From: Deltaproteobacteria bacterium
Lineage (GTDB): Bacteria > Myxococcota_C > UBA6777
Direction: 5' to 3'
DNA: 64,000 nt
Assembly (NCBI GenBank): GCA_006226375.1
Contig: SBHC01000010.1
Location: 1 to 64,000 of the forward strand
Shown here: piece by piece, positions 1 to 8,911 of the stretch
Layout: the number at the start of each line of letters is the position of its first letter
How positions within the stretch are numbered: the stretch's first letter is position 1
The notes under the pieces: model-generated
Told to the model about the DNA's origin: nothing
Databases searched by the model: none
Seen by the model: the letters and a program-made list of their open reading frames with translations, nothing else
Made by a program: the position numbers and the translations under genes

Positions 1-1524
1 ACTTACGATCTGGTGTATCTGACCTACACCACAAGCAACAACCTCTATGTCTCCAAGGTGGACTCCCGAAACACCAACATTCCCGCCGGCTACCGTGTAC
101 TCAAAACAAACATCACCATCAGCCAGGGCGCCAACAACATCGACTTCAACGTCGATTCTGCCACAGTGAAGGGTCAGTTCACCTTGAACGGCCAACCCTT
201 CCCTGCCACTGCTAGCTACTACGGAAACGGAACTTTCTACCTTCGCTCCCATGACACCAAGTCGCTCCACTTTGTAGGTACTGTCAAGTACTCTTCCAGC
301 AGCGGCACCTACAAGCTATACGGGAACACCTACGATGTCCGTATGGTTCCCGGCACCTACGACTTGGTATATCTAACCTACACGACAAGCAACAACCTCT
401 ATGTCTCTAAGGTTGACTCCCGCAACACCAACATTCCTGCTGGTTATCGCGTCCTGAAAACAAATATTACCGTGAGTTCAGGGGCCAACAGCCTCGACTT
501 CAACGTTGACTCGGCGACCCTTGCAGGGAAATTCACCTTAAACGGTCAACCCTTCCCTGCGACAGCAAGTTACTACGGAAACGGTACCTTCTACCTTAAG
601 TCACGTGATACCAAGTCGCTCCACTTTGTAGGTACTGTCAAGTACTCTTCCAGCAGCGGCACCTACAAGCTCTATGGTGACACCTACGATGTCCGAATGG
701 TTCCTGGCACCTATGACCTGGTGTATCTGACCTACACCACAAGCAACAACCTCTACGTCTCCAAGGTTGACTCCCGAAACACCAACATTCCTGCAGGGTA
801 TCGCGTTCTGAAAACAGGTATTGTGCTCAACAAAGGAGCCAACGCGATCGATCTGAACGTTGACTCCGCCACAGTGAAGGGCCAGTTCACCCTAAACGGC
901 CAACCCTTTCCAGCGACGGCTAGCTACTACGGGAACGGAACTTTCTACCTTCGCTCCCATGACACCAAGTCGCTCCACTTTGTAGGTACAGTCAAGTACT
1001 CCTCCAGCAGCGGCACTTACAAGCTCTACGGAAACACCTATGACATCCGTATGGTTCCTGGTACTTACGATCTGGTGTATCTGACCTACACCACAAGCAA
1101 CAACCTCTATGTCTCCAAAGTGGACGCGAAGAACACCCTGATTCCTGCTGGTTACCGGGTACTGAAAACAGGTATATCTGTGGGCCAGGGGACCAACAGC
1201 CTTGACTTCAACGTCAACGCAGCGGTGGTGAAAGGAGACTTCTATCTCAACAACCTACCGTTCCCTGCCACAGCTAGTTATTATGGCAACGGCACCTTCT
1301 ACCTCAGGTCACAAGATACAAAGTCACTCCACTTTGTAGGTACGGTGAAGTACTCTTCCAGCAGTGGTACCTACAAGCTATACGGGAACACCTATGACAT
1401 TCGTATGGTACCTGGCACTTACGATCTTGTGTACCTGACCTACACCACAAGCAACAACCTCTATGTCTCCAAGGTGGACTCCCGAAACACCAACATTCCT
1501 GCAGGCTACCGTGTGCTTCAATAC
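1..1524 (+). repeat. 354-nt in-frame tandem repeat, about 4.3 copies
   Basis: Copies keep an exact 354-nt period with no indels. Identity is patchy: in copies 1 and 2 the stretch from the codons for TKSLHF to those for GTYKL is identical over about 60 nt, while the segments around residues NITVSSGANSLD differ in many bases. This mosaic fits gene conversion or unequal exchange between copies. Confidence 0.9.
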
Positions 1525-1542
1525 TGCCTGGAGATCAAGTAG
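1..1542 (+). CDS. Tandem 118-residue repeat protein, 5' end outside window
   Basis: The reading frame is open from base 1, so the start lies upstream of the window. What is visible is four complete copies of a 118-residue unit plus part of a fifth. The marker motif DLVYLTYTTSNN recurs at bases 7, 361, 715, 1069 and 1423, exactly 354 nt apart. Each unit carries a VxGxFxLNGxPFPATASYYG stretch and a MVPGTYDLVYLTY stretch, which looks like an all-beta module of the carboxypeptidase-regulatory or surface-adhesin type, probably exported. That function is inferred; I do not recognise a named family. The last copy stops abruptly: after GYRVL the frame gives QYCLEIK and a stop instead of the usual KTxI strand. 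No downstream partner is obvious; the next gene is convergent. Confidence 0.85.
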   Translation, partial: TYDLVYLTYTTSNNLYVSKVDSRNTNIPAGYRVLKTNITISQGANNIDFNVDSATVKGQFTLNGQPFPATASYYGNGTFYLRSHDTKSLHFVGTVKYSSSSGTYKLYGNTYDVRMVPGTYDLVYLTYTTSNNLYVSKVDSRNTNIPAGYRVLKTNITVSSGANSLDFNVDSATLAGKFTLNGQPFPATASYYGNGTFYLKSRDTKSLHFVGTVKYSSSSGTYKLYGDTYDVRMVPGTYDLVYLTYTTSNNLYVSKVDSRNTNIPAGYRVLKTGIVLNKGANAIDLNVDSATVKGQFTLNGQPFPATASYYGNGTFYLRSHDTKSLHFVGTVKYSSSSGTYKLYGNTYDIRMVPGTYDLVYLTYTTSNNLYVSKVDAKNTLIPAGYRVLKTGISVGQGTNSLDFNVNAAVVKGDFYLNNLPFPATASYYGNGTFYLRSQDTKSLHFVGTVKYSSSSGTYKLYGNTYDIRMVPGTYDLVYLTYTTSNNLYVSKVDSRNTNIPAGYRVLQYCLEIK

Positions 1543-1660
1543 AAGAGGGAACCCCTCCACCCTGCCTAGTGATGGTTTGCTTTGTTGAAGATTGTTCCAG
1601 GTTGCCAATCCCCCTCCAAAACCGACACCTCGAAAAGATCCCATCCTTGTCTCTGCAAGA

Positions 1661-2698
1661 TTACCTTCCCGCTGAGTTTTGGTGTTTGATGCAAGCGCCT
1701 TTGAAGTTGGTGTCATCGATATCGATACACTGCTTGCCGACCTTAATCGCTTCGACTTTGAGACCTTGAGTTGGCAACTTGGAACAATCTGTCCATGCGC
1801 TCACGGCGCCGATCAATTCGTTTCTGGCGCAAGAGTCGCTGCTGTAGAAGCGGACCTGTGCAGACCGACGATGGCCCAAGTCCCTGTATTGAAAGCAAGC
1901 CTTTTGCAGACTTGTATCGGCGATGTTAATGCACTTTTTCTTGATACGGAGGGCCTGCGCTAACTTGCCCGTTGCGGGGAGTTGGGCACAAGTGACGCTG
2001 GGAGAGAACGTTGCGCTTACGTGTTTTTCCCCGCAAGTGTCCATGTTGTAGACCCAAACTCTCTGACGTGGTGGTGCAGCCAAGCCCTTGTACCGAAAAC
2101 AAGCGTGGCTTTGGCTGGTGTCGGGAATATCGACACATTTGTTACCCACACGAATCCCTTCTGCGTCGTGCCCTTTTGCCGGCAACCATCCACAATCAGT
2201 ATCCACCCCAACAATCGCTTTTAAGTAACCTGAGAGGCAGGTGCTGCTATCATAAATGGCAAACCTCCGGTGGGGTGGCTCCAGCAGACCATTGTACTTA
2301 AGGCATGCCACACGAAGGCTGGTATCTTGAATGTTGATACACTTGCCATCAGCCCAAACAGCGTCTGCCTCTCCAGGCGTGTTCGGGAGTTGGTAACAAT
2401 TGGTTCGAGGACCGACCGTAACCTTTAAATAGGAGTCGGAGCACTGGTCGCTGTCAAAAATCGCAAAGCTGGGACTTCTGCGTTTGCGATGAAGGATCTG
2501 CGCCCTGAGTTTTCTGGATCGTGGGCAATACAAACGCACGAGCTTTTGCAAGTTGCGCAATTCTATATTGTGCTTGCGCGCTAGCTTCTTAACCTTAAGA
2601 AGGTGAAAGCATGCCTTGCGTCGGGGTTGAGCCTTCACCTCCTGGAAACCAAACACCACAACAACAATCACCAAGACAGTCAACCGAAACCATTGCAT
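1661..2698 (-). CDS. Secreted Cys-rich protein with four 68-residue repeats
   Basis: The start is taken at the ATG on complement 2698 because it is preceded by GAGGAG and begins a clear signal peptide (MQWFRLTVLVIVVVVFGFQ, then VKAQP), although the frame is open further upstream. The mature protein of about 320 residues has a basic helical stretch, then four tandem modules of about 68 residues. Each module has the pattern (A/V)xxYxSxxC, a second Cys before LP, then a KC(I/V)(N/D)IxDTS segment and a final AC before a Y or H residue. Four Cys per module suggests disulphide-bonded domains outside the cytoplasm. I do not recognise the family. It is convergent with the repeat gene to its left, and the stretch upstream holds only a decayed gene. 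Confidence 0.8.
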   Translation of the reverse strand: MQWFRLTVLVIVVVVFGFQEVKAQPRRKACFHLLKVKKLARKHNIELRNLQKLVRLYCPRSRKLRAQILHRKRRSPSFAIFDSDQCSDSYLKVTVGPRTNCYQLPNTPGEADAVWADGKCINIQDTSLRVACLKYNGLLEPPHRRFAIYDSSTCLSGYLKAIVGVDTDCGWLPAKGHDAEGIRVGNKCVDIPDTSQSHACFRYKGLAAPPRQRVWVYNMDTCGEKHVSATFSPSVTCAQLPATGKLAQALRIKKKCINIADTSLQKACFQYRDLGHRRSAQVRFYSSDSCARNELIGAVSAWTDCSKLPTQGLKVEAIKVGKQCIDIDDTNFKGACIKHQNSAGR

Positions 2699-2780
2699 CG
2701 ATAGCTCCTCATTCTGTTTGTTAACGTAGCGGTCTTTTCGGATTCTATCAAACAAAGGTAGGGATAGGGAAGGGAGCGGA

Positions 2781-3064
2781 TTAGAGGGAGTATGGAATCT
2801 TGACGTGAGTGTTGCCCCACTCGAGGAGAAGCTGGCTAGCATTAGCCGTAATGGTAAACTTCTCGGCCAACTTATTCTTTCGAGCTTTCACAGTTACGCG
2901 GAAGACATCTTTCGCTTCAGAGCACGATTGGTTTCCAGAGTGGTTGCTTCGTTGGCTCCTGCACGCCAAACTTGCCCAAAGGGAACCAAACCACCAAACA
3001 GTTTGCGTCCACGCTTGGAGGGCCGCGCGTACACAATCTTGGAATATTCCAAGCCTCTAAACAT
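2781..3064 (-). pseudogene. Remnant of a DUF2911-family gene
   Basis: Read on the minus strand from complement 3064, one frame gives LEYSKIVYARPSKRGRKLFG followed by GLVPFGQVWRAGANEATTLE, the N-terminal hallmark of DUF2911 proteins. It then stops at 2894-2896. A second frame over 2781-2940 gives DVFRVTVKARKNKLAEKFTI and ends LLLEWGNTHVKIPYSL, which matches the family C-terminus. The middle of the domain (normally the GKKLPAGTYxLF and WTVIFNK region, roughly 50-60 residues) and the N-terminal signal region are absent, and the two parts lie in different frames. I conclude an internal deletion with a frameshift. The family assignment is from memory of its consensus. Confidence 0.75.
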
Positions 3065-3110
3065 GGCGCACTTCTAACATGAAGCATCCAGCTACCACGC
3101 ATCATGTAGG

Positions 3111-4010
3111 CTACTTGCGCTTGATCTTGTGGCACATCCTGGCTTCGTTTCGCCCCCGCTGCACAAACTTACTGACCGCTTGCGCGTGGGCATGTATGAT
3201 TCCGATGGCGATCCGTGTCTTGCCAACCTCATAGACAGCAATCCCTTTGGGCACCTTCTTCACGTTCATTTCGATGCTTTGGTAGTGCTTGAAAATATCC
3301 TGAAACAGAGGGTCCCACCAACGAACGGTTCGACCTGCGTCAACACGTCGTTTCATCTGCATCACATGGATCTGAAGATACTTGGCAACCTTGGGATCGT
3401 TGCTGGTCGTCACCGTCTTGATACCATTTGGGAGAAACGTGACTTTGCGTTGAACCTTGTCGTGATAGTCAAGCAAACGCTGGATATAGAAGCGATGGTG
3501 TCTTTCCTGGCCCGTTCTTCCACCAGAACCTTGTCCATGACGGTGACCACCTCTTCCTTGGCAACCACGTTGACAACCTTGACCACCGCGACACTTGCAG
3601 CCGTGCCCTTTGCCGCCGTGCCCTTGTCCCATTCGCCCATGACCTCGGCCTCCACGCCAACCGTGGCCATGACCGCCTCCCCTTCCACAAAAGTAAGAAA
3701 CAAGCTTCTGCCCTTTTGTGAGGTTTTTCTTACCGAGCACTGTGACTTTACCCGAAGCCGAAGGAGCAGACTTCGCTTTGCGTTGGGGCGACCTACGCTG
3801 CCTGTTCACTTGGTTGTCTTTGTCATCGTCTTCGTCACCTTCATCACCTTCGTCATCATCATCCTCATCGTCTTCGTCTTCATCATCGAGAGAGAGCCAA
3901 TCCCCGGAGGGAGGCGGCTGTGACGACATCGACAAACTCGGGACAATCAACAATGTTGCGACCATTGCAACGAAGAGAGACCACTGCCATAAAATTCGTT
4001 TTGCGAACAT
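3111..4010 (-). CDS. Secreted acidic/Gly-His-Cys-rich protein with duplicated C-terminal domain
   Basis: A strong AGGAGG lies before the ATG at complement 4010. Residues 1-28 form a signal peptide. Residues about 40-66 are almost all Asp and Glu. Residues about 108-165 are a Gly/His/Cys/Arg-rich tract (GHGHGW, GHGGKGHGCKC), suggesting metal binding. The last 120 residues are a folded domain made of two similar halves: VTFLPNGIKTVTTSNDPKVA with HVMQMKRRVDAGR, and VKKVPKGIAVYEVGKTRIAI with HAHAQAVSKFVQRG. I have seen this type of His-containing twin domain in uncharacterised periplasmic proteins of environmental bacteria, but I cannot name it. A heme, copper or other metal role is inference. 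The acidic and basic tracts resemble low-complexity insertions. Confidence 0.75.
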   Translation of the reverse strand: MFAKRILWQWSLFVAMVATLLIVPSLSMSSQPPPSGDWLSLDDEDEDDEDDDDEGDEGDEDDDKDNQVNRQRRSPQRKAKSAPSASGKVTVLGKKNLTKGQKLVSYFCGRGGGHGHGWRGGRGHGRMGQGHGGKGHGCKCRGGQGCQRGCQGRGGHRHGQGSGGRTGQERHHRFYIQRLLDYHDKVQRKVTFLPNGIKTVTTSNDPKVAKYLQIHVMQMKRRVDAGRTVRWWDPLFQDIFKHYQSIEMNVKKVPKGIAVYEVGKTRIAIGIIHAHAQAVSKFVQRGRNEARMCHKIKRK

Positions 4011-4344
4011 TAAAACCTCCTTTTTTCGTACATCAATGAACCAACCATACGAACTTTTCTAAAGAGGTGTTGAGCCGCCAGACGTCGCAAACCGCCAAGC
4101 GCGAACGGCTTCACCGGACCAACGTTTCATCTTTGGAGACGGGCAATTGCCTTCAAGAAAAAAGTGAGGAACTGCGCAGCAAAAACAAGGACGAAGTGCA
4201 GTCGTTTGCTCAATGGCTCCCCTGAAGAAGCATGAGGTGAATGTGACTTTCGATGTCCAGGATGTTATCAGATAGAACAGCGCCCAACGACAACAACGTT
4301 CGTAGCATCCTCTGAACACTGTTTCCCATGCAAAGGTAGACACC
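4011..4344. other. Divergent intergenic region, nothing recognised
   Basis: This 334-nt stretch separates the minus-strand metal-tract protein from the plus-strand LRR gene and should hold both promoters. I see no convincing -35/-10 pair, stem-loop terminator or coding remnant. A minus-strand open frame across it ends in a short hydrophilic peptide that I could not relate to any family. Confidence 0.4.
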
Positions 4345-5448
4345 ATGTCAATGCAGAAGCTCAAGGATATACTGGAGAAAGAACCCAAAGAGTCACATTG
4401 GTGGGATCTTGTACGGGCGGTTTCATCCTACCCCGAAAGCCAGCAAGATGAAGCATTGACTTACGCCGAAGAGCGTTTGGAACATTGGCCTGATGCATGG
4501 CGACAAGCAGGATTTTCTGAGCTGGACTGGGTAACCTCCAAGAGCGGACAAGCCCATCCAGCCTGGCCCTTGGTTCGCTCGCTGTACAAAGAACTCGACC
4601 TCCAACAGCTCTCTTCACAGGCGCAACACAACGATGTATCACAATTGACGGAGCTCACACTGGACGCACTTGGTCACTGTGACGACCTCTCCATGTTTCA
4701 AGCCTTCACCCAACTCAAGGTACTTCGCCTTGTATGTGGTAGCTATCCTTCCGACCTAAGCGGGCTGACACCACTCTCAACGTTGGAAGAAATAGAGCTA
4801 GATTGCACAACCGAGGTCGACTCGTTCGCGCCTCTCTCCACACTTCCATCCCTGAAGCATCTGCGACTGGTTGAAGCACCGCTTCGCTCCCTCTCCGCTC
4901 TTGCAGGATGTGTCCAGCTTGTTTCTCTGAAGTTGATTGATTGCAAAAAGCTCGCAGACATCCATGCGCTCGAAGAGATGAAAGAGCTAGAAGAGGTAAT
5001 TCTATACGGTAGCCCAAAAATCGAGAACATTGATAGTTTCAGAAACTTGCCCAAGCTCAAGAAGCTATCTCTTTACCGTTGCGTCCGACTGGAGTCATTG
5101 GAACCTTTGGCTTCCTTGCAAGGATTGGAAGAACTTAACCTTTCGGAATGTTGGAAGCTCACACATGTCGATGAGCTTGCAGGGCTGGAGAACCTTCGCG
5201 TTCTTTACCTGGATGGCTGCCGGGAGTTGCAACACCTCAATGGGCTGGCAAACACGCCGAATTTGGAAGAATTGCATATCACACGATGTCGCAACTTAAC
5301 AGATGCATCGGGCCTTGCAGAACTTCCCAGACTGCATTCCATCTATTCCAGCAAGACACCAAACCTGCGACCCAAACCACGCTCTGCTCGCCTCTATGGA
5401 GAGGACAACGTTCGCGTATTCCAGGCCAAGTTGCAAGCCAACACCTAG
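4345..5448 (+). CDS. Leucine-rich-repeat protein
   Basis: The 367-residue protein has no signal peptide. Residues 1-95 are a helical, Trp-rich N-terminal segment. From about residue 100 to 340 there are some ten leucine-rich repeats of 22-24 residues with the pattern LxxLxxLxLxxCxxLxxLxxL (for example LKKLSLYRCVRLESLEPLAS and LRVLYLDGCRELQHLNGLA). The repeated Cys or Asn position resembles cysteine-containing LRRs. LRRs form a curved binding surface, so a protein-protein interaction role is likely, but the partner is unknown. Two ATGs (4345 and 4351) are possible; AAAGG ten bases upstream favours the first. A convergent membrane-protein gene follows 46 nt downstream. Confidence 0.85.
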   Translation: MSMQKLKDILEKEPKESHWWDLVRAVSSYPESQQDEALTYAEERLEHWPDAWRQAGFSELDWVTSKSGQAHPAWPLVRSLYKELDLQQLSSQAQHNDVSQLTELTLDALGHCDDLSMFQAFTQLKVLRLVCGSYPSDLSGLTPLSTLEEIELDCTTEVDSFAPLSTLPSLKHLRLVEAPLRSLSALAGCVQLVSLKLIDCKKLADIHALEEMKELEEVILYGSPKIENIDSFRNLPKLKKLSLYRCVRLESLEPLASLQGLEELNLSECWKLTHVDELAGLENLRVLYLDGCRELQHLNGLANTPNLEELHITRCRNLTDASGLAELPRLHSIYSSKTPNLRPKPRSARLYGEDNVRVFQAKLQANT

Positions 5449-5494
5449 GAACAAGCCATCCAAAAGGTACACCGACATGGCTCCGGCTTGTATC

Positions 5495-7591
5495 CTACGG
5501 CTTGGTGGGAAGGCTACGTGGGCGGGATGCAGGCTGAGAAGTTACCCCTTGTTTGGGCCGAGTTGAGGGCTTTTGAGGAGTCTCCTTTTTTGAAGTTTGT
5601 GGGACATCCATGGTGTAGTTCGCCCGAACTTTCTTCCCTTGCAGTTCAAGCTTCTTCCTTTGCAAATCAAGCTTCTTTATCGCATTGAGTATTTTTTTCT
5701 TTTCCCCCTGGGAGATCTTGTCTCCTTTCAAGAACAACACGCTAAGATAACGGTTCTTTTGGGAGAGAAGAGGTGTCCCTTTGATCTGAAGAGACATAAG
5801 CCTTCGCTCCATCTCCATCCTCTTAAAACGATCAAGAGAAGGCTTCTCTATGGAATGAATCACCTCTTGAAGAGTCTTGTTTTTGACTCGCGCACGAAAC
5901 GCTCTCCATGTCGTTGGCTGAAAGAGACGAACCAGTTGGTTGCACTCAGACAATGGCAGCCCATTTTGCTGGCTTCGACATGCCTGTCCAAAGAGCAAGA
6001 ACCCCATAAATTGATACTCTTCTTGATCGGAACGTAGATCGTGCTGAATAAGCTGAATAAGCCATCGATCCATAAGAGCTCTCGATGCCTTGGGCTTCAC
6101 GTTGTCCAAGAAGAAGTTATCAGACTGAAACACCGAATGGATCAAGATCCGGGCAAAGATGGAAGTTGGACCTGCAGACTCCAGAGTCTTGGAACGTAGA
6201 TAGCTTACCAAGAAATGGTATCGTTGTTGATGAGTGAGAGGAAGCTTGTAGAAGGTCTCCCAGAGTAGATCATTGAGGGGGAACAAGCTGGGAAGAGGAA
6301 CCTGCTGACTCTTTCCCAGACGAAGCATATCGGACAGCCAGGCCTTGAGTAAGGTTTGAGCCTTCTGTTGAGGACAAGGGCGCTGCTGCTTTGCACAAGG
6401 AGGTGGTGTAGTGAGAGCTTGCAGCAGTGAGGTTTCAAGGGTTGTACGTAGCTTGGGGAATTGTTTGTGAACCTCAACCAACTCTCGCTGCAAGTCATAC
6501 TGGTACCCAACACCTCCGTTGCTTTTGCGATATTGAAAGAACCCTTCCAACATTTTGTGAAGGACAGCCTTTTGGAGCTTGCTGTCGTGTTGAAGATGCT
6601 GAAGCCAACGAACCGACATGTACTCCGCAAGCTCTCGGTGCAACGGCGAAGAGATTCTTCCCTCCAGCCAAAGTCGGCTCAAGAAAACGTAAACCTTCGT
6701 TCGTTGCTGCTTCGGCAGGCAAGAAGAAACACGATCAGCAAGGAGCGTTTTGATACGTTTTTCTGTCGACCAGAAAGGAGCGTACTTCACGCCAAGCAAG
6801 AAACCTGGATGGCAAGAGACTTGGTGCGTTTGAATTTGATTTCGAGAGACCACAGAATGGGAGAAGAAGGGAACAACCAACAGGCCAAGCAACAAAGCCC
6901 AGTGAAGCGTAGAACTCTGAAATCGACCCCGGCTCCAAAGCACCCAAAGAATGCCACATGCAAGATTCAAAAAGGGCGCAGCGATGGAAAACCACAGCCC
7001 ATAAAAGAGAACGACAAACGAAGCAGCCAACCAAAGAACACCAAAAAGACACAGCTCGTACCATTGGAAGATCGCCTTGGGCGAAGAGGTACGCTTGGAG
7101 CTCTTGGACGCTGCGTGAGGATAGGGAGTTCCAAACCAATCGTTCAGCTTATGAAACACTCCAACAAGAAGCCCTGCAGCCAGCGCTGCCAAGCCGAGAA
7201 CGTTCCCCGAGAATCCAAGAAGCCCAAGGGCCCCTCCAGCAGTGGCAACCCATAGCCCCAACACGAGCTTGTGCCACGTAGGCACCTCTCCCTTGGCTTG
7301 TTGGGCCTCCTGCAAGATGAGCGAACGAAAGAAGCCAGCGAACAAAGCAAACAATCCAAGATGAAGGAGCCCCAAAGGCACACTGAAGAACGGGGGAAGC
7401 GGAGCCAACTCAGGGTTCCAGCCCCAATAAAAGCAGCTACCGAAAAGAACAACACTGACGCCAACCGAAAGCCACTTAAGCGGACTCCACATCCGATACG
7501 GTTGTGGTGAAGTGACAGTGTTTGTACTGGGTGAGACAACCGCTTTGCCGCCTGCTTTTTCCTCGGATTGAGAAGACTTGGATGATGTCAC
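5495..7591 (-). CDS. Large multi-pass membrane protein of unknown function
   Basis: Start is a GTG at complement 7591 with AGAAGGA eight bases upstream. The 698-residue product has a short Ser/Thr-rich cytoplasmic N-terminus, then about seven or eight hydrophobic segments between residues 35 and 260 (for example LKWLSVGVSVVLFGSCFYW and FLNLACGILWVLW). A soluble, helix-rich, Lys/Gln-rich domain follows from about residue 265 to 640, and the tail is Pro/Ser/Thr/Arg-rich. No catalytic motif stands out and I do not recognise a family. The stretch upstream holds a short coding-like fragment on the other strand, and a lipoprotein gene on the same strand lies 344 nt upstream, so a common transcript is possible but not shown. 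Confidence 0.75.
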   Translation of the reverse strand: MTSSKSSQSEEKAGGKAVVSPSTNTVTSPQPYRMWSPLKWLSVGVSVVLFGSCFYWGWNPELAPLPPFFSVPLGLLHLGLFALFAGFFRSLILQEAQQAKGEVPTWHKLVLGLWVATAGGALGLLGFSGNVLGLAALAAGLLVGVFHKLNDWFGTPYPHAASKSSKRTSSPKAIFQWYELCLFGVLWLAASFVVLFYGLWFSIAAPFLNLACGILWVLWSRGRFQSSTLHWALLLGLLVVPFFSHSVVSRNQIQTHQVSCHPGFLLGVKYAPFWSTEKRIKTLLADRVSSCLPKQQRTKVYVFLSRLWLEGRISSPLHRELAEYMSVRWLQHLQHDSKLQKAVLHKMLEGFFQYRKSNGGVGYQYDLQRELVEVHKQFPKLRTTLETSLLQALTTPPPCAKQQRPCPQQKAQTLLKAWLSDMLRLGKSQQVPLPSLFPLNDLLWETFYKLPLTHQQRYHFLVSYLRSKTLESAGPTSIFARILIHSVFQSDNFFLDNVKPKASRALMDRWLIQLIQHDLRSDQEEYQFMGFLLFGQACRSQQNGLPLSECNQLVRLFQPTTWRAFRARVKNKTLQEVIHSIEKPSLDRFKRMEMERRLMSLQIKGTPLLSQKNRYLSVLFLKGDKISQGEKKKILNAIKKLDLQRKKLELQGKKVRANYTMDVPQTSKKETPQKPSTRPKQGVTSQPASRPRSLPTKP

Positions 7592-7622
7592 GTTTGTGTC
7601 CTTCTGCTTGGTGTTGTGTTGA

Positions 7623-7880
7623 CCTTACTCGATAGGTCGTACGCCAAACCCAAACTGCACAGAGAAATGTACAAACATAATGTACCCCACACCCAACGGA
7701 ACCTGGAGCAAGGCGCTCAACGCTACCATCCAGGACCAGAGCGGTGTGTCTATCTCTGATGTTGTTCTTAACAAGGGTGGGAAGGTTGATACGACGGGAT
7801 GGTTCGACAACAACGGCCTCTTTGGGAGCATCGCAGTGCCCAACGCATCGAGGTTCTCCGTCTTTGTCTGGAAGTGGTAG
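7623..7880 (+). pseudogene. Coding-like fragment, 3' end of a secreted-protein gene or a very small gene
   Basis: The plus frame is open from just after a TGA at 7620-7622 to a TAG at 7878-7880. It reads GRTPNPNCTEKCTNIMYPTP, then NGTWSKALNATIQDQSG and ends ASRFSVFVWKW. Codon choice (AAC, AAG, GAC, ATC, TTC) is like that of the genes around it. The only ATG is at 7680 and has no Shine-Dalgarno. The Cys pair and the beta-like composition look like the C-terminus of an exported protein whose front has been lost. An alternative is a minus-strand frame at 7625-7939 starting GTG and overlapping the neighbouring gene by four bases; I consider it less likely because its composition is poorer. Confidence 0.35.
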
Positions 7881-7935
7881 CAGAGTTGAAATGAAAGGGA
7901 AGCGAAGGAGATCAGCGCTACTGTTTCAGACCTCC

Positions 7936-8652
7936 TCACTTGCGAAAGATAGACTTGCAGTACTTGAACCGCTCTTTCTTCATAAACTTCATCAACAGAC
8001 TTCGCATGTCACCGGGAGTCATTCCCTCCCATTTGATCTTATCTGCTAAGCCCCATGTCAGGTTGCTGTGGTTCACCCTCGATAGCTTTGCCATGCTCGA
8101 CACATTGCAGCGAGCAGAGTTGGAACGGATCAGCCAGTTGTTCTGACGGGTTGTGTGAACCTGATCGTCCGGATAACGCTGATGAAAGTAGTCAGCAAGA
8201 AACAGCACGGCCATGTACGCTGCATAACTCCCACGCAAGAACTTCTGAGAGATCTTTCCATATGCGTTTGCGATGTGTCTTTGACCTCTTCTTCGATAAG
8301 CGTCTTCCAAACGCCTTGCACTCATTCCCACCACTTCAGAGAGACCAGCTGCTCGATAAAACGCGGCATAGGTCCACTCATGAGGGGCCTTTCCTTTCCC
8401 TACAGTTCGCGTTTGGACCACAAACTCTTTCAAAAGGCGCCCTGCACGATCGGCATGTCTCTTAAAGGAGCGTCGGTCCTTTACATAATCATACGTGACC
8501 GACAAGCGGGTTTCCTCAAGTTGCTTGAACCGCAAATTCAACCTCTCGAACTTGGCCCTCGCGACATTCTGTTTGTCCAGGCTCACAAGATGACTTGCAC
8601 AACCTGTCAAACACATGGCTCCCGCAACTAGAATCATCAACCCTTTTCTCAT
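7936..8652 (-). CDS. Small lipoprotein of unknown function
   Basis: ATG at complement 8652 is preceded by AGGAGAAGG. The first residues, MRKGLMILVAGAMCLTGCAS, are a typical type II signal with lipobox LTGC, so the mature N-terminus is Cys18 and the protein is anchored to a membrane. The remaining 220 residues are helical and rich in Arg, Lys and Tyr (for example FKRHADRAGRLLKEFVVQT). They show no motif I can assign. The gene is followed on the same strand by the large membrane protein at 5495-7591 after a 344-nt spacer. Confidence 0.8.
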   Translation of the reverse strand: MRKGLMILVAGAMCLTGCASHLVSLDKQNVARAKFERLNLRFKQLEETRLSVTYDYVKDRRSFKRHADRAGRLLKEFVVQTRTVGKGKAPHEWTYAAFYRAAGLSEVVGMSARRLEDAYRRRGQRHIANAYGKISQKFLRGSYAAYMAVLFLADYFHQRYPDDQVHTTRQNNWLIRSNSARCNVSSMAKLSRVNHSNLTWGLADKIKWEGMTPGDMRSLLMKFMKKERFKYCKSIFRK

Positions 8653-8911
8653 AACCTTCTCCTTCTATCGTTCGAAAGACGTTTTGTCCTCTCCAACAAA
8701 GCAAACACTGTGCTTGCACACAAGAAACCGACGCTTTCTTATACCCCACAGCGTTTTAGAATCGAAGCCCGACAAAGGCAAAGAAGAACAATCCCAGAAA
8801 CAGGACGAGTTTCGTAGACATGTCCAAAATAATAGACGGAACGTGGAGAAACCGGTTGGAACAACATCGTTAGACAAGTCAAGGAGAGTACTTTTGAGTT
8901 TCGCCTCCCCT

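Noticed and set aside
7625..7939. Minus-strand 104-residue open frame starting with a GTG that overlaps the lipoprotein stop
   Set aside because: Possible translational coupling was noted, but the sequence is not convincing and the opposite strand has the better codon pattern over the same bases. Left uncalled.
8756..8821. 21-residue hydrophobic minus-strand ORF (MSTKLVLFLGLFFFAFVGLRF)
   Set aside because: Looks like a small membrane peptide but has no ribosome-binding site, and short hydrophobic frames are common by chance.
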